DNA from: DASTCZ01 sp963704455
GTDB lineage: Bacteria > Acidobacteriota > Terriglobia > Acidiferrales > UBA7541
Assembly: GCA_963704455.1 (NCBI GenBank)
Contig: OY969905.1
Coordinates: 2,108,001 to 2,172,000 of the forward strand
DNA length: 64,000 nucleotides
Direction of reading: 5' to 3'
Position 1 is the stretch's first letter. Every line of letters starts with the position of its first letter. Below, one piece after another: positions 34,465 to 45,867 of the stretch. Position numbers and translations under genes: made by a program. The notes below the pieces were generated by a model, which had not been told where the DNA came from, ran no database searches, and was given only the letters and a program-made list of their open reading frames with translations.

Positions 34465-36611
34465 CGTGAAGCGCCGGATGCGGCGCCCGCTGAGCCATTC
34501 AGCAGCATCGCGCGCAATGCATCCGGCTCAGTAACCGGCGGCTGGCATGTGGTCCCCGAACAAACAATTGCTTGCGCGACCTTGGCATTCAAATGGGGCA
34601 GAGTTTCTGCGAGCGCGGGAGCGAGCCATCCCTTCGATTGCGTTTCGGGCGTGATTCGCAGCAGGGCTTTCCCAAAGCGATAAGTTTCCGCCGCGGCGCG
34701 TTCCAGCTTCTGCGCGGCAAGGTCATCTTCATTTCCCGTGACTACAATTTCAATCGTTCCGCTTGCGTGAAACGCGACGGCCAGCGCGTAGCTTCCGGCG
34801 AACAATCCATATTGAGGCGCGACTCCCGCGAATGCCGCGAGAGTTTTCTCGGCGCGATCGCGATACATCGCGTTGCCGGTGAATCCATAAAGGCGATCGA
34901 GCACCACCGCCGCGATCGAATTCCCGGCGGGCGTGGGCGAATCCTGAAGAGGCTTGCGGCGAACGTCGAGCCCGCCCATCGGCGGCGCATCGGAGGCACG
35001 GTCAAAGAACCCGCCATTTTCCGGGTCCCAATGTTGTGCGAGGATGCGCTCGGCGGCGCGCTCGGCGGCATCGAAGTAGCGGCGGTCGAGCGTAGCCTCG
35101 TAGGCGTCGAGCAAGGCCTGTGCCATGAAAACATGGTCATCGAGCGTGCCATACAGCCACGCGCCGCCCAGACGATGAGAGAAGCCGAGCTTGTCATCCC
35201 ACGCGCCTGCGAGAAGCCGATCGAGAGTTTTCAGCGCAAATGCGCTGCAACCCGCGCCGATGTCTCCGCCAAACGCGCGCGCGGCATCGAGATACGCCGA
35301 GGCAAACATACCGTTCCATCCGGTGTAAATCGTTGTGTCCACGGCAGGCGTGGGCCGCTTCACCCGTGCAGCGAGCATTTTCCGCGCGGCGTTCTCAAGC
35401 AAAGCTTCAGCTTCCTTCTCACTGATTCCGATTTGCGCCGCGATCTCAGCGGCGCCACGCGCAACCCACAGGACATTTTTCGCCGGGTTGTGATGCATTT
35501 CGCCGTGCGCTTCCACGTCGAAGTGCAGTTCGGCGACGCGGGCTTCTTCGGGCGACAGCACGGCGCGAAGTTCCTCCAGCGTCCATGTGAAATAATCGCC
35601 GTCGTCGTCGAGAGAGTAGTCAGCATCCTGGCTGGCGTAGAAGCCGCCCTGCTGCTGGTCGGAGAGCGTGTGGTTCACCCAGCCGATGATGTTCGTTGCG
35701 ACGCCGCGAAAGAATGGTTTCTTCGTTACCTGCCAGGCGTGAACGTAATTCTTCAGCAGCTCCGAATTGTCGTAGGACATTTTCTCGAAATGAGGCACGA
35801 GCCAGCGCTCGTCCACTGAGTAGCGGTGGAAGCCGCCTGCGAGCTGGTCGTACACGCCGCCGCAGGCCATGTTGACGAGCGTGCGCTCAACGATATGTAA
35901 CAGCCGCTCCTCTCGCGAGGCTTGATGGCGCTCGAGCAGCAGGTCAATCGCCTGCGAATGCGGGAATTTTGGCGCGCGGCCAAAGCCGCCGTACTGGGGG
36001 TCGAAAAGTTCGAGTGTCGCGTTGACCATATGATCCACGAGATTGGGATCGAGATTTCCGCACGCGCTCGAAAATGATTCTGCCTTGGCGACGGCGTCGG
36101 AAAGTCCCACCGCTGCGCGCTCAAGTTCTTCGCGTTTGTTTGCAAAAGCATCGGCGACTGCTTGTAGGATTCGCGGAAAACCTGGGCGGCCCATCGCGTC
36201 TTGCGGCGGAAAATAAGTGCCGCCAAAAAACGGGCGGCCATCGGGCGTTAGAAAGCCAGTGAGCGGCCAGCCACCCTGTCCAGAAACCGCGCTGACGGCG
36301 GACTGATAGCGCGAGTCCACATCTGGCCGCTCATCGCGATCCACCTTCACCGGAATGAAATAGCGATTAATCAGCGCGGCAGTCTCGGCGTTTTCGTAAC
36401 TTTCGCGGTCCATCACGTGGCACCAGTGGCACCACACCGCACCGATGTCGAGAAGGATGGGCTTGTTCTGCTCGCGCGCGCTGGCGAAAGCCTCCTCGCT
36501 CCATTCGTACCACTCCACGGGCTGGTGCGCGGCGGAACGCAAATAAGGACTTGTGGACCCGGCGAGGCGGTGCGCCTTCGCGGGACTTTGCTTCAGATTC
36601 TCGTCGGACAA
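34461..36611 (-). CDS. YyaL/DUF255 thioredoxin-fold protein (N-acylglucosamine epimerase-like C-terminus)
   Basis: About 716 residues. The N-terminal DUF255 thioredoxin-like domain shows TSPYLRSAAHQPVEWYEW, the VWCHWCHVMDRESYEN motif and VDRDERPDVDSRY. The rest is an alpha/alpha toroid of the SPATA20/YyaL kind, with AGGFHRYSVDERWLVPHFEKM and YTGWNGMFASAYLDAAR. Function is not firmly known. A TTG at 36611 (AAAGGG six bases upstream) is a better start than the TTG at 36671, which lies in the spacer. The gene after it on the chromosome, a DUF2203 gene, lies just upstream. Confidence 0.9.
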   Translation of the reverse strand: MSDENLKQSPAKAHRLAGSTSPYLRSAAHQPVEWYEWSEEAFASAREQNKPILLDIGAVWCHWCHVMDRESYENAETAALINRYFIPVKVDRDERPDVDSRYQSAVSAVSGQGGWPLTGFLTPDGRPFFGGTYFPPQDAMGRPGFPRILQAVADAFANKREELERAAVGLSDAVAKAESFSSACGNLDPNLVDHMVNATLELFDPQYGGFGRAPKFPHSQAIDLLLERHQASREERLLHIVERTLVNMACGGVYDQLAGGFHRYSVDERWLVPHFEKMSYDNSELLKNYVHAWQVTKKPFFRGVATNIIGWVNHTLSDQQQGGFYASQDADYSLDDDGDYFTWTLEELRAVLSPEEARVAELHFDVEAHGEMHHNPAKNVLWVARGAAEIAAQIGISEKEAEALLENAARKMLAARVKRPTPAVDTTIYTGWNGMFASAYLDAARAFGGDIGAGCSAFALKTLDRLLAGAWDDKLGFSHRLGGAWLYGTLDDHVFMAQALLDAYEATLDRRYFDAAERAAERILAQHWDPENGGFFDRASDAPPMGGLDVRRKPLQDSPTPAGNSIAAVVLDRLYGFTGNAMYRDRAEKTLAAFAGVAPQYGLFAGSYALAVAFHASGTIEIVVTGNEDDLAAQKLERAAAETYRFGKALLRITPETQSKGWLAPALAETLPHLNAKVAQAIVCSGTTCQPPVTEPDALRAMLLNGSAGAASGASR

Positions 36612-36689
36612 GATGGACCCTTTCGAGGTGGGCGCGGATACTTCGCGCACGTCACTTGTAACAAATTGCAATCATGGAATAGCCGGGCG

Positions 36690-37190
36690 TTACTGGACCT
36701 GCGGGCTCGGACCCGGATCGCGCGGATCGATTGGCCTGCGTCCCGAGAAACCCTCGTCCTGCCTGTGAAAATAACGGATTCGATCTTCGCCCAGCCGCCA
36801 GCAGAGATAAACCTCTTCACCGTCAATGCGCGCCGGGAAATCAAGCAGGCCGGTGTCGAGGTCTTTCACAACGCAACCCGTAGCCTGGATTGTCTCAAGC
36901 GCATTGCGGACGAGCCCGACAAAGTGGTCATGCTCGCTGCGAAGCTCCGCCGCAGCCTGCGTGTTGATCAAAATCCCGCCCATCACCATGATGCGGCTTA
37001 CAATTCGGGCAAGCTTCTCGTCGGCATCGGCGAGCTTGCGCCGCGAATCCATGGCTTCGAGCAACAGCGGCTCGATCTCGCGCCGCGTGCTTTCCGCTTC
37101 CTTCAGCGTAAAAATCCGCTGCTCGTTTTCAGGGTTCGCGTCCTGGTCAGACATAGTGTGCGCCTGTTCCATTCTCGCTTGACTGGCCAT
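36690..37190 (-). CDS. DUF2203 family protein
   Basis: About 166 residues. Family segments are IFTLKEAESTRREIEPLLLEA, the helical GGILINTQAAAELRSEHD and DLDTGLLDFPARIDGEEVYLCWRLGEDRIRYFH. It is a compact cytoplasmic protein with an alpha-helical first half. The ATG at 37190 is used; a second ATG twelve codons in is possible. It precedes the DUF255 gene by 79 bases on the same strand. Function unknown. Confidence 0.85.
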   Translation of the reverse strand: MASQARMEQAHTMSDQDANPENEQRIFTLKEAESTRREIEPLLLEAMDSRRKLADADEKLARIVSRIMVMGGILINTQAAAELRSEHDHFVGLVRNALETIQATGCVVKDLDTGLLDFPARIDGEEVYLCWRLGEDRIRYFHRQDEGFSGRRPIDPRDPGPSPQVQ

Positions 37191-37292
37191 ATTTTTCCAG
37201 CAGGTTCAAGCAGGGAGGTTCGCTCCTCTATTGGATGCGGCGCCACACACGACGGTTAACTCCCGCGGGGGTTGTGATAGAGTTTCGCCGCA

Positions 37293-38459
37293 ATGCGAAT
37301 CTTTGTTCTAGGCGCGGGCGCGACCGGCGCTCTTTTGGCTCAAATGCTGGCCCGCCAGGGCCACGAAGTGGTTTGCGGTGATAAGAACCTCGAGCGCGCG
37401 AAGCGTTTTCTAGGCAAGCGGAGCGCTCTAGAAGTGCGCGTGGTGAATGCGCGCAATCTGTGGGGCATCGTCAAAGCGGCGCGCGGAAGCCAGCTGATCA
37501 TTAATGCCTCGGCGGCCGTATTCAACGAGATTGTCCTGCGGGCGGCGCTGCGCTTACGCGCGCACTACCTTGACATGGCAACCCACATGACGCGGAATCC
37601 GTTCAAGGCCGAACAGCTTCGCTATTCGAGGCGATTTGAAGACAAACGGCGCACGGCCGTGATTAATGCGGGCGTTGCGCCGGGCCTCACGAATCTGCTG
37701 GCGCGTCGCGCTGCGGACATGCTGGACCACGTCGAAGCGATCCACATCAGACTATACGAGAGCACCGACAGCGACCACGCTGTCTCGCAGTGGTCGGCGG
37801 CGGGAGCTTTCGATGAAGCGGTATCGCGGCCCCGTGTGGTTCGTGGTGGAAAATTCAAGCTAGTGAAACGGTTCAGCGAGCGCGAAAAATTTCGCTTCCC
37901 GCAGCCGGTTGGTGAAGCAGGCGTAGTGCTCGCAGCGCAGGATGAGGTCGGCACAATTCCATACTTCATTCCGTTGAAGGAAATGGACGTGAAAATTGGC
38001 GGCAATGAAATTGACCGCCTGCGCCGCTGGTACCATCAGGGGAAGCTTTCCAAGTCGCGCGGAATGGTGAAGGCCAGATTCCCCCACACAGTCTCGCCGC
38101 GGCGCGTGGCGCGCCTGATCCGGCGCGGCGTTTTGCAGAACGCGCGGTTTGCGGGGTCGGTGCTCGTCACCGGCATGAAAAAAGATCACCCGATGCGTAT
38201 TCGCTGGGATTGCCAGTTCCCAACGCTCTATCAAATCCGCCAGTGGGGGCTGGCCGTTTCGCCAGTTGCGTATGCCACAGCAACGATGGCCGCGCTCTTT
38301 GTCCGCAATTTTCCCAAGGATGAGCACGGCGTCTTCGCACCAGAGGCTCTTCCACCTGAGACGCGCCAAGCCATTCTCGCGGGCGTCCGCTCGCGCGACA
38401 TCCGCATCACGCAGAAAATCACGCGCCTGAAGAAACATGACGACGAAGACTTTTTTTAA
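37293..38459 (+). CDS. Saccharopine dehydrogenase-like NAD(P)-binding oxidoreductase
   Basis: A 388-residue protein with a Rossmann start (MRIFVLGAGATGALLAQML) and the saccharopine dehydrogenase N-terminal pattern: HYLDMATHMTRN, INAGVAPGLTNLLARRAADML. These are the features of carboxynorspermidine or saccharopine reductases, but the closest function is not clear. The central and C-terminal parts hold conserved PYFIPLKEMDVKIGGNEI and TLYQIRQWGLAV. It diverges from DUF2203 and is followed after about 100 bases by the blaI operon. Confidence 0.85.
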   Translation: MRIFVLGAGATGALLAQMLARQGHEVVCGDKNLERAKRFLGKRSALEVRVVNARNLWGIVKAARGSQLIINASAAVFNEIVLRAALRLRAHYLDMATHMTRNPFKAEQLRYSRRFEDKRRTAVINAGVAPGLTNLLARRAADMLDHVEAIHIRLYESTDSDHAVSQWSAAGAFDEAVSRPRVVRGGKFKLVKRFSEREKFRFPQPVGEAGVVLAAQDEVGTIPYFIPLKEMDVKIGGNEIDRLRRWYHQGKLSKSRGMVKARFPHTVSPRRVARLIRRGVLQNARFAGSVLVTGMKKDHPMRIRWDCQFPTLYQIRQWGLAVSPVAYATATMAALFVRNFPKDEHGVFAPEALPPETRQAILAGVRSRDIRITQKITRLKKHDDEDFF

Positions 38460-38499
38460 AATATCCCGCTGATCCCACTTAAGAGTTTGGCGGCCGGCA

Positions 38500-38560
38500 C
38501 TCCTAAGATTTTAGTTGACAAGCCCCACGTGAGAGGCGTAGTCTCCTAAGTGTTTAGGAG
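38500..38560 (+). promoter_or_regulatory. Two BlaI-type operators over the blaI promoter
   Basis: A perfect inverted repeat, CTCCTAAGTGTTTAGGAG, at 38543-38560 covers the -10 region and the ribosome site. A partial copy (CTCCTAAGATTTTAG) starts 43 bases upstream at 38500 and touches the -35. The promoter is TTGACA (38515-38520) and TAGTCT (38539-38544), spaced by 18. This fits autorepression by the BlaI protein encoded next. Confidence 0.75.
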
Positions 38561-38567
38561 GCCAAGC

Positions 38568-38960
38568 GTGACCCCGCGCAAAATCGACCAACTCACACCG
38601 CTCGAACTCGAAATCATGAACGTGTTATGGGAAACGGGCGCCGCGAATGTCCAGACGGTGCAGCGCGAACTTGGGCGCGAACTCGCCTACACCACCGTGC
38701 AGACGATGCTCAATATTCTTCACCGCAAGGGAAAGGTAACGCGCACGCTGAAGGACCGCGCTTATTTCTACAAGCCCGCCGTCAGCCGCAATAAAGTAAT
38801 GCGCCAATCTGTGAGCGACATCATAGAACGCTTGTTCGGAGGCTCCGCGGAAAGCCTGGTGATGACGCTTGTGGATTCAAAGCAGCTAACCCCGGCGCAA
38901 CTCGGGCGGCTGCGAAAGCTTCTGAAGGAATCACAGGAGGAACGCGATGAGGATCGTTAG
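38568..38960 (+). CDS. blaI: BlaI/MecI/CopY family repressor
   Basis: About 130 residues beginning TPRKIDQLTPLELEIMNVLWETG, the first helix of a BlaI winged-helix repressor. The recognition helix is TVQTMLNILHRKGKVTRT, and the proteolysis-prone region is YKPAVSRNKVMRQSVSD, followed by the dimerisation C-terminus. The GTG at 38568 has AGGAGG six bases upstream. It overlaps the M56 gene by 14 bases. On receiving a signal the M56 partner would inactivate the repressor, as in penicillinase induction; a beta-lactam role cannot be assumed. Confidence 0.9.
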   Translation: MTPRKIDQLTPLELEIMNVLWETGAANVQTVQRELGRELAYTTVQTMLNILHRKGKVTRTLKDRAYFYKPAVSRNKVMRQSVSDIIERLFGGSAESLVMTLVDSKQLTPAQLGRLRKLLKESQEERDEDR

Positions 38961-41010
38961 CCAGGAATTGCTCACGCTGCTCTTCAATTCCCTTTGGCAG
39001 ATCGCGCTGATTGCCGCGGCGGCGACGCTGTGCGCGCGGCTGCTTCGAAACACAAAGGCGGGTACGCGGCACCTGCTGTGGGTCGCCGCACTCGTCGCGC
39101 CAGTGTTTCTGGCAGCAGTCACTCTATGGCTTGGGGCGAGGCAAAGCCTATTCCCGCTTAAGCCGGCGGCAGCAAATCTTGAATTCAGCCAAGCCGTGTC
39201 TGCGAATGGGCTCCCATTAAGCCTTTCTACCGACGGAACGCCGCCGATGCCATCGCCGGCAAAAACGATTCCCGTCAGCCGAACTGTGGCATTGACGCTC
39301 CTTGTGGGCTACGGATTGCTCTTCGCGTATCGCAGCATTCAGCTTCTGCGAGCATGGTTGAAAACACGGGCGATCGTGCGGGGCGCAAATGAAGCCGATG
39401 TGGCTGGTCACATCAAAGAGATTATCGGCCGATGTGTTGAGACAATCGGAATCGCGAAGATCCGCGTCCTCTGGTCGCCTTCCATAGCTGTTCCGGTGAC
39501 GATTGGCGCGATGCGGCCGGTGGTCATTCTTCCCGAAAAGATGTTAGGTGAGAGAGACGCGGATCTCTTGACCACGGCTCTTGGGCACGAATTAGCTCAT
39601 GTTCGCCGAAAAGACTACGCGCTTAATTTGCTCTACGAGCTGCTCTACGTGCCGATCTCATTTCATCCGGCGGCCGCATGGGTCAAGCGCCGCATCCGCC
39701 AGACGCGCGAGCAGCGCTGCGATGAAGTGGTCACCGAAAAACTTTTGAATGCGGCGGCTTATGCCCGGTCGCTCGTTAAGATGGCGGGTTGGGCAACGCG
39801 CATAAATTATTCAACACCGACGATATCCGTTGGCATCGCCGATGCCGGAAACCTGGAGGAACGCATCATGTCTATTCTCCGCAAGCCAAGAAAGGCGCCA
39901 AGCACGAAAATTCTTATGATTGCGGCCGCTTCGCTTCTCTTTGTGGTTCCGTGCGTTGTCGCAGCTCAACATGCCATGCGAATTATCATCTTGCCCGATC
40001 CGCCTGCCGTTCCGGCGATTGGAATTCCGCCCTCAGAAGAGGTCAGCTTTTCGATTGTGCGAAGTTCAAACGGCCAATTAGAAGAGCGCGTGAACCCAGT
40101 CGTGATCTACAGCACCCGGCCGGAATACACCAAGGACGCGCGCAAAAACAAGATACATGGCGAAGTCAAGCTCGAGGTGACGATCGGGACCGACGGCGTC
40201 GCGCGAGACATAAAAGTCACCCAGCCGCTTTATCCATCGCTTGACGAGAGCGCCGTCACGGCAATCCGTGAGTGGAAATTTGCGCCGGCCATGAAGGACG
40301 GCAAGCCAGTTGAGAAGCGGATTCCCATCAGCGTAAGCTTTAATCTCTTTGATGGCAACGGAGACGGCGATCGCGGTTACGCGGAGCGGGTGCAACTCGA
40401 CAATGAAGCCCGCGAGAAGGCCGAGCAGGCGTTGCTGGAGGCTCAGCGGCAAGAGATCAATGCGCAACGCGAAAAGGAAGATCAGGCCGTCCGCTTGGAA
40501 CAGGACCAAAAACTGCGCGCCCTAGAGCAGCAGATTCAGGACTTGGAACGCTCCAAAGAGAAAGCGGCGGCGGCTAATGACACCGAAGCGATGCACCGCG
40601 CCGAAGACGAAATCGCGCAGATTGAGAACATGCTGACCAACCAGAAGCGCGAAGAAGAATTGCTGCAGCAAGAAACGGCGCGGGAAAAAGGCGTTGTCAT
40701 GTATTTCACCGATGGCCAGAAAAAGCTGGGCAAGTTCGTAATTTACGGACCTGACGGGAGAACAGAGATAACAGACGTCGCTCAATCTCAAGCCGAGCTT
40801 GCCAAACGAGTCAAGATCCCTATGTCAAAAGCCATCGAAGTCGCGACAAAGGATCATCCGGGCACAGTCGTGAATTGCGAACTCCGGGGCGGACCGGATC
40901 AAGTTTTCTATGCGATTACGATTGTCTCCGGCGACGAACATCTCGGGCATCGCGTAACCGAGCTGGTCAGCGCGATTGATGGAAAGCTTTTGGCTGGAAG
41001 AGGTAGGTAG
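38947..41010 (+). CDS. BlaR1-type M56 metallopeptidase with TonB C-terminal domain
   Basis: A 687-residue sensor-protease. Three N-terminal membrane helices (LLTLLFNSLWQIALIAA; LLWVAALVAPVFLAAV; VALTLLVGYGLLFAY) surround a zinc site in TALGHELAHVRRKDY, the HExxH motif. A fourth membrane segment (ILMIAAASLLFVVPCVV) anchors the rest outside. There, a TonB-like domain (YTKDARKNKIHGEVKLEV; AVTAIREWKFAPAMKDGKPV) replaces the penicillin-binding sensor of BlaR1, and a long Gln/Glu coiled coil (about residues 480-570) follows. The protease face would cleave the adjacent BlaI protein. What the TonB domain senses is open. Confidence 0.9.
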   Translation: MRIVSQELLTLLFNSLWQIALIAAAATLCARLLRNTKAGTRHLLWVAALVAPVFLAAVTLWLGARQSLFPLKPAAANLEFSQAVSANGLPLSLSTDGTPPMPSPAKTIPVSRTVALTLLVGYGLLFAYRSIQLLRAWLKTRAIVRGANEADVAGHIKEIIGRCVETIGIAKIRVLWSPSIAVPVTIGAMRPVVILPEKMLGERDADLLTTALGHELAHVRRKDYALNLLYELLYVPISFHPAAAWVKRRIRQTREQRCDEVVTEKLLNAAAYARSLVKMAGWATRINYSTPTISVGIADAGNLEERIMSILRKPRKAPSTKILMIAAASLLFVVPCVVAAQHAMRIIILPDPPAVPAIGIPPSEEVSFSIVRSSNGQLEERVNPVVIYSTRPEYTKDARKNKIHGEVKLEVTIGTDGVARDIKVTQPLYPSLDESAVTAIREWKFAPAMKDGKPVEKRIPISVSFNLFDGNGDGDRGYAERVQLDNEAREKAEQALLEAQRQEINAQREKEDQAVRLEQDQKLRALEQQIQDLERSKEKAAAANDTEAMHRAEDEIAQIENMLTNQKREEELLQQETAREKGVVMYFTDGQKKLGKFVIYGPDGRTEITDVAQSQAELAKRVKIPMSKAIEVATKDHPGTVVNCELRGGPDQVFYAITIVSGDEHLGHRVTELVSAIDGKLLAGRGR

Positions 41011-41027
41011 GGTAAGAAGAATTTTTC

Positions 41028-41065
41028 GGGGCGGCCTCGGGCGTGTGTGCAGATTGCGCCGCCCC
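41028..41065. terminator. GC-rich hairpin between convergent genes
   Basis: GGGGCGGC and GCCGCCCC form an eight-base stem over a 22-base loop. It is placed between the M56 stop and the convergent methyltransferase stop; upstream is a run of five T. Likely a shared terminator. Confidence 0.4.
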
Positions 41066-41093
41066 ATCAATATTCAGATCTCGCCAAGCGGCG

Positions 41094-42152
41094 TCAGGGT
41101 CTTGCTTCGTACACCAGATTGAACGGCGTTTGCGTTGCGCGGCGGAACCGCGTGAAGCCGCCGGACATCACGACTTCCTTCATTCGTTTCTCGCCGGATT
41201 GCGCGCCGAGCGCCAACCCAACTTCCTGCGCCTTCGAGCACGGCGTGCAAAGAAGCGTGGACGCGGAGTAAAAGATCCGTCCAATGGGATTCAGATTGTC
41301 CTCCAGCTTGTCACCTGCAAAGGGCTCGACGATCATCCAGGTCCCATCTTTCTTGAGCGACTCGTGGACGTGCTTCGAAGCGCCCACGGGATCGCCCATA
41401 TCGTGCAGGCAATCAAAGAACGTGACAAAATCATAGTCCTTGCCCGGGTAGTTTTTTGCGAGCGCCACCGAGAATTTCACGCGGCCGTCCACGTCTGCCT
41501 TTTTGGCACGGTCGATCGCGGTGTCAATTGAACCCTGGTGATAGTCGAAACCGGCAAAGCTCGACTTCGGATAGGCCTTGGCCATCAGAATGGTTGAAGC
41601 GCCCAGGCCGCAACCCACGTCTGCCACACGCGCCCCGGCGCGAAGCTTCGCCTCCACACCCTCCAAGGCGGGAATCCATTCCTGCGCGAGGTGTGCGGCG
41701 TAGCCAGGCCGGAAAAAACGTTCTGTGCCTTCAAAAAGCTCATGATGGTGCTCGTGCCAACCGAACCCGCCACCTGTCTGGAAAGCTTCCTTGATGGTGT
41801 CGGCTGCACGGGTGGCCGCCAGCGCGACTTGAAACGCTCCAGGAAGAAACGCAGGACTGTTCTCATCAGCCATGGTGAAAATTTGCTCTTCGGTCAAGCT
41901 GAAAAGACCCGTCGAAGCGTGATAAGTCACATACCCGCCTGCGGCCTGCGACGACAGCCATTCGCGGACGTAGCGTTCATTCGTTCCGGTTTTTTCGGCA
42001 AGTTGCGCGGGAGTCATGGGCCCTCCCTTCGCCAGAGCTTTGTAGAGGCCGAGTTTGTCGCCGATGGAGACGAGCGCAGCATGAAACGTCGCGCCAAAAT
42101 CCACGATTCCCTTTCCGAGCAATTCGTCAAGTTTCTGTTGGTTGAGAGCCAT
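41094..42152 (-). CDS. SAM-dependent methyltransferase with winged-helix N-terminus
   Basis: About 352 residues. An N-terminal winged helix (LYKALAKGGPMTPAQLAEKTGTNERYVREWLSSQAAGG) is joined to a class I methyltransferase: motif I is VADVGCGLGASTILMAKAY, the acidic loop FAGFDYHQGSID, and YDFVTFFDCLHDMGDP the core. This layout is that of small-molecule O- or C-methyltransferases. The ATG at 42152 has AGGAGAGG upstream. Convergent with the M56 gene. Substrate unknown. Confidence 0.88.
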   Translation of the reverse strand: MALNQQKLDELLGKGIVDFGATFHAALVSIGDKLGLYKALAKGGPMTPAQLAEKTGTNERYVREWLSSQAAGGYVTYHASTGLFSLTEEQIFTMADENSPAFLPGAFQVALAATRAADTIKEAFQTGGGFGWHEHHHELFEGTERFFRPGYAAHLAQEWIPALEGVEAKLRAGARVADVGCGLGASTILMAKAYPKSSFAGFDYHQGSIDTAIDRAKKADVDGRVKFSVALAKNYPGKDYDFVTFFDCLHDMGDPVGASKHVHESLKKDGTWMIVEPFAGDKLEDNLNPIGRIFYSASTLLCTPCSKAQEVGLALGAQSGEKRMKEVVMSGGFTRFRRATQTPFNLVYEARP

Positions 42153-42259
42153 GATTTTCCTCTCCTGAATTCTTTCCCGTATTTCGGTGGGCCTGTGGCA
42201 CGAGATACTACTGGCTTCGCGCGAACCACGCAAGCCCCCAACTTCCTCGCAACAAATGA

Positions 42260-43447
42260 TTAGCCGGTGGTGCGCACGGCGCTCAGGAGCAGCGGCACGC
42301 CGAGCTTATCGGAATAATGTGGGCGGAATCGCGCGACATTATAAAGGCTCGGGATATCCACCTTGCGCGGTCCGAGTTTTGGGTCCGGCAGCGGCGCGTG
42401 CGTGTATTTGCCGTCCTGCACGGCAATGAGCCGGCCGTGGATCCCCTCGCGGAGAAGGTCCATGGCCAGGTTTGCGAAGGTCATCGCCACCATTTGGTCG
42501 AGTGCGTCTGCTTCTCCGCTGCGCAGATCGTAGGTGAGGTCGCTCGACATCGTCTCCTCGCCGGTGCGCTGGCGGATCTCCTCGGCGAGCGCGTGGCCGA
42601 TATCAATTTTTTTGCGATGGCCGTAGGCGTCGGCCTCACCAAATTCGCCGACATTCTCGCCTTTCCACACAGCGCCCTCGGAAGCGATGACGAAGGCGTA
42701 GCGGCTGGGATTGTTCTTCTTGTCCTCGGCGAGGATCTCGGTCAGACGCTGGAGATCAAATTCCAGCTCGGGCAGCACGCACCGCGCAGAGGTGACATAG
42801 GCGGTGTAGAGCGCCGTGAACCCCGAATCGCGGCCGAAGATGCGGAAAACGCCGATGCGCTCGTGCGAGCCGAGAGTCGTGCGCTGGCGAGTAATCAAAT
42901 CCTTGGCGCGCGTGATGGCGGTCGAAAAGCCGATGCAGTATTCCGTTCCCTGCACATCGTTATCCATCGTTTTGGGGATGCCGAGCAGCGGCACACCCGC
43001 GCGCTCCAGCACCTGCGCGAAGCTCAGCGTGTCGTCGCCGCCGATGACGACGAGGTAGTCAATTCCGAGAGCGGAGATATTGCGAAGCACGACCGGAGTC
43101 AAATCGTAGCTGCCGTCGCCGCGCTCGAGTTTTTTGCGTTCGGCAGTGATGATGTGAGCCGGCATTTGCGCGGCCTTGATCCGTTGTGGATTCGTGCGCG
43201 AAGTGTGCAGCACCGTCCCGCCGGTGCGGTCAATCCCGCGCGTTTTGATGCGGTCGAGGGGCCAAATATATTCCGCGTCATGCTCCGCGCCGGGCCGCAT
43301 GTGCGTAAGGCCTTCCCAGCCCCTGCGGATCCCGATCGCCTCGGCGCCCATTTCGGTCGCTTTGTAAACCACGCTCTTGATGACGGAATTCAGGCCGGGG
43401 ACATCTCCCCCGCCGGTGAGGACTCCAATGCGCTTCTTGCGAGTCAT
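42260..43447 (-). CDS. pfp: 6-phosphofructokinase, probably pyrophosphate-dependent
   Basis: About 395 residues with the phosphofructokinase signatures GVLTGGGDVPGLNSVIKS, VIGGDDTLSFAQVLERAG, GIPKTMDNDVQGTEYCIGFSTA and GRDSGFTALYTAYVT. In place of the ATP-type GGDGS it has GGDD, and it has Lys before T-DND (IPKTMDND); both substitutions are linked to pyrophosphate use in the family. So the reaction is probably fructose-6-phosphate plus PPi to fructose-1,6-bisphosphate, reversible. The start could also be 43492; ATG 43447 begins TRKKRIGVLTGGG. It lies downstream of the ybdD end on the same strand. Confidence 0.9.
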   Translation of the reverse strand: MTRKKRIGVLTGGGDVPGLNSVIKSVVYKATEMGAEAIGIRRGWEGLTHMRPGAEHDAEYIWPLDRIKTRGIDRTGGTVLHTSRTNPQRIKAAQMPAHIITAERKKLERGDGSYDLTPVVLRNISALGIDYLVVIGGDDTLSFAQVLERAGVPLLGIPKTMDNDVQGTEYCIGFSTAITRAKDLITRQRTTLGSHERIGVFRIFGRDSGFTALYTAYVTSARCVLPELEFDLQRLTEILAEDKKNNPSRYAFVIASEGAVWKGENVGEFGEADAYGHRKKIDIGHALAEEIRQRTGEETMSSDLTYDLRSGEADALDQMVAMTFANLAMDLLREGIHGRLIAVQDGKYTHAPLPDPKLGPRKVDIPSLYNVARFRPHYSDKLGVPLLLSAVRTTG

Positions 43448-43564
43448 TGAGATTGCTTCGTGAGATTCGGACTCAGGCAAAAAGTCTAGCACGTCGCGGG
43501 GCGCTTCGCTCGCGGAGCAAGAGCCCTGATGGTGTCCCAGACTCTGAGAAATCTTTCGCGGGAG

Positions 43565-43806
43565 TCAGCAACACCGGCTAACCCGCGAATAACGCCGGCG
43601 CAGCGAATCAAGATAGAATTCCGCGGGCGAAAGCGGTGCAGATGCTGAACCGCCCTGTGTTGTTTCATCTCGCGCGCGGGCGCTACGGAGGTAGTTCTCA
43701 TATGCGGCGTCGCCAAAAATCTGGCGTACCGCCCACCACAATCGCGCCACCGCGAGCCGCGCGTCAATAAACGTGCTTCGCAACAATCTTTGTGCAAAAC
43801 CTTTCA

Positions 43807-43807
<1 letters not shown>
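43565..43807 (-). CDS. ybdD: YbdD/YjiX family protein
   Basis: About 80 residues. It contains WWAVRQIFGDAAYENYLRSA and SPAEFYLDSLRRRYSRVSRCC, the family signature with the terminal Cys-Cys. Such small proteins always follow cstA and are needed for full peptide or pyruvate transport. The ATG at 43807 shares one base with the cstA stop (TGATG), and a GGAGGGGG site precedes it. The C-terminal cysteines are a typical feature. Confidence 0.85.
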
Positions 43808-45867
<2,060 letters not shown>

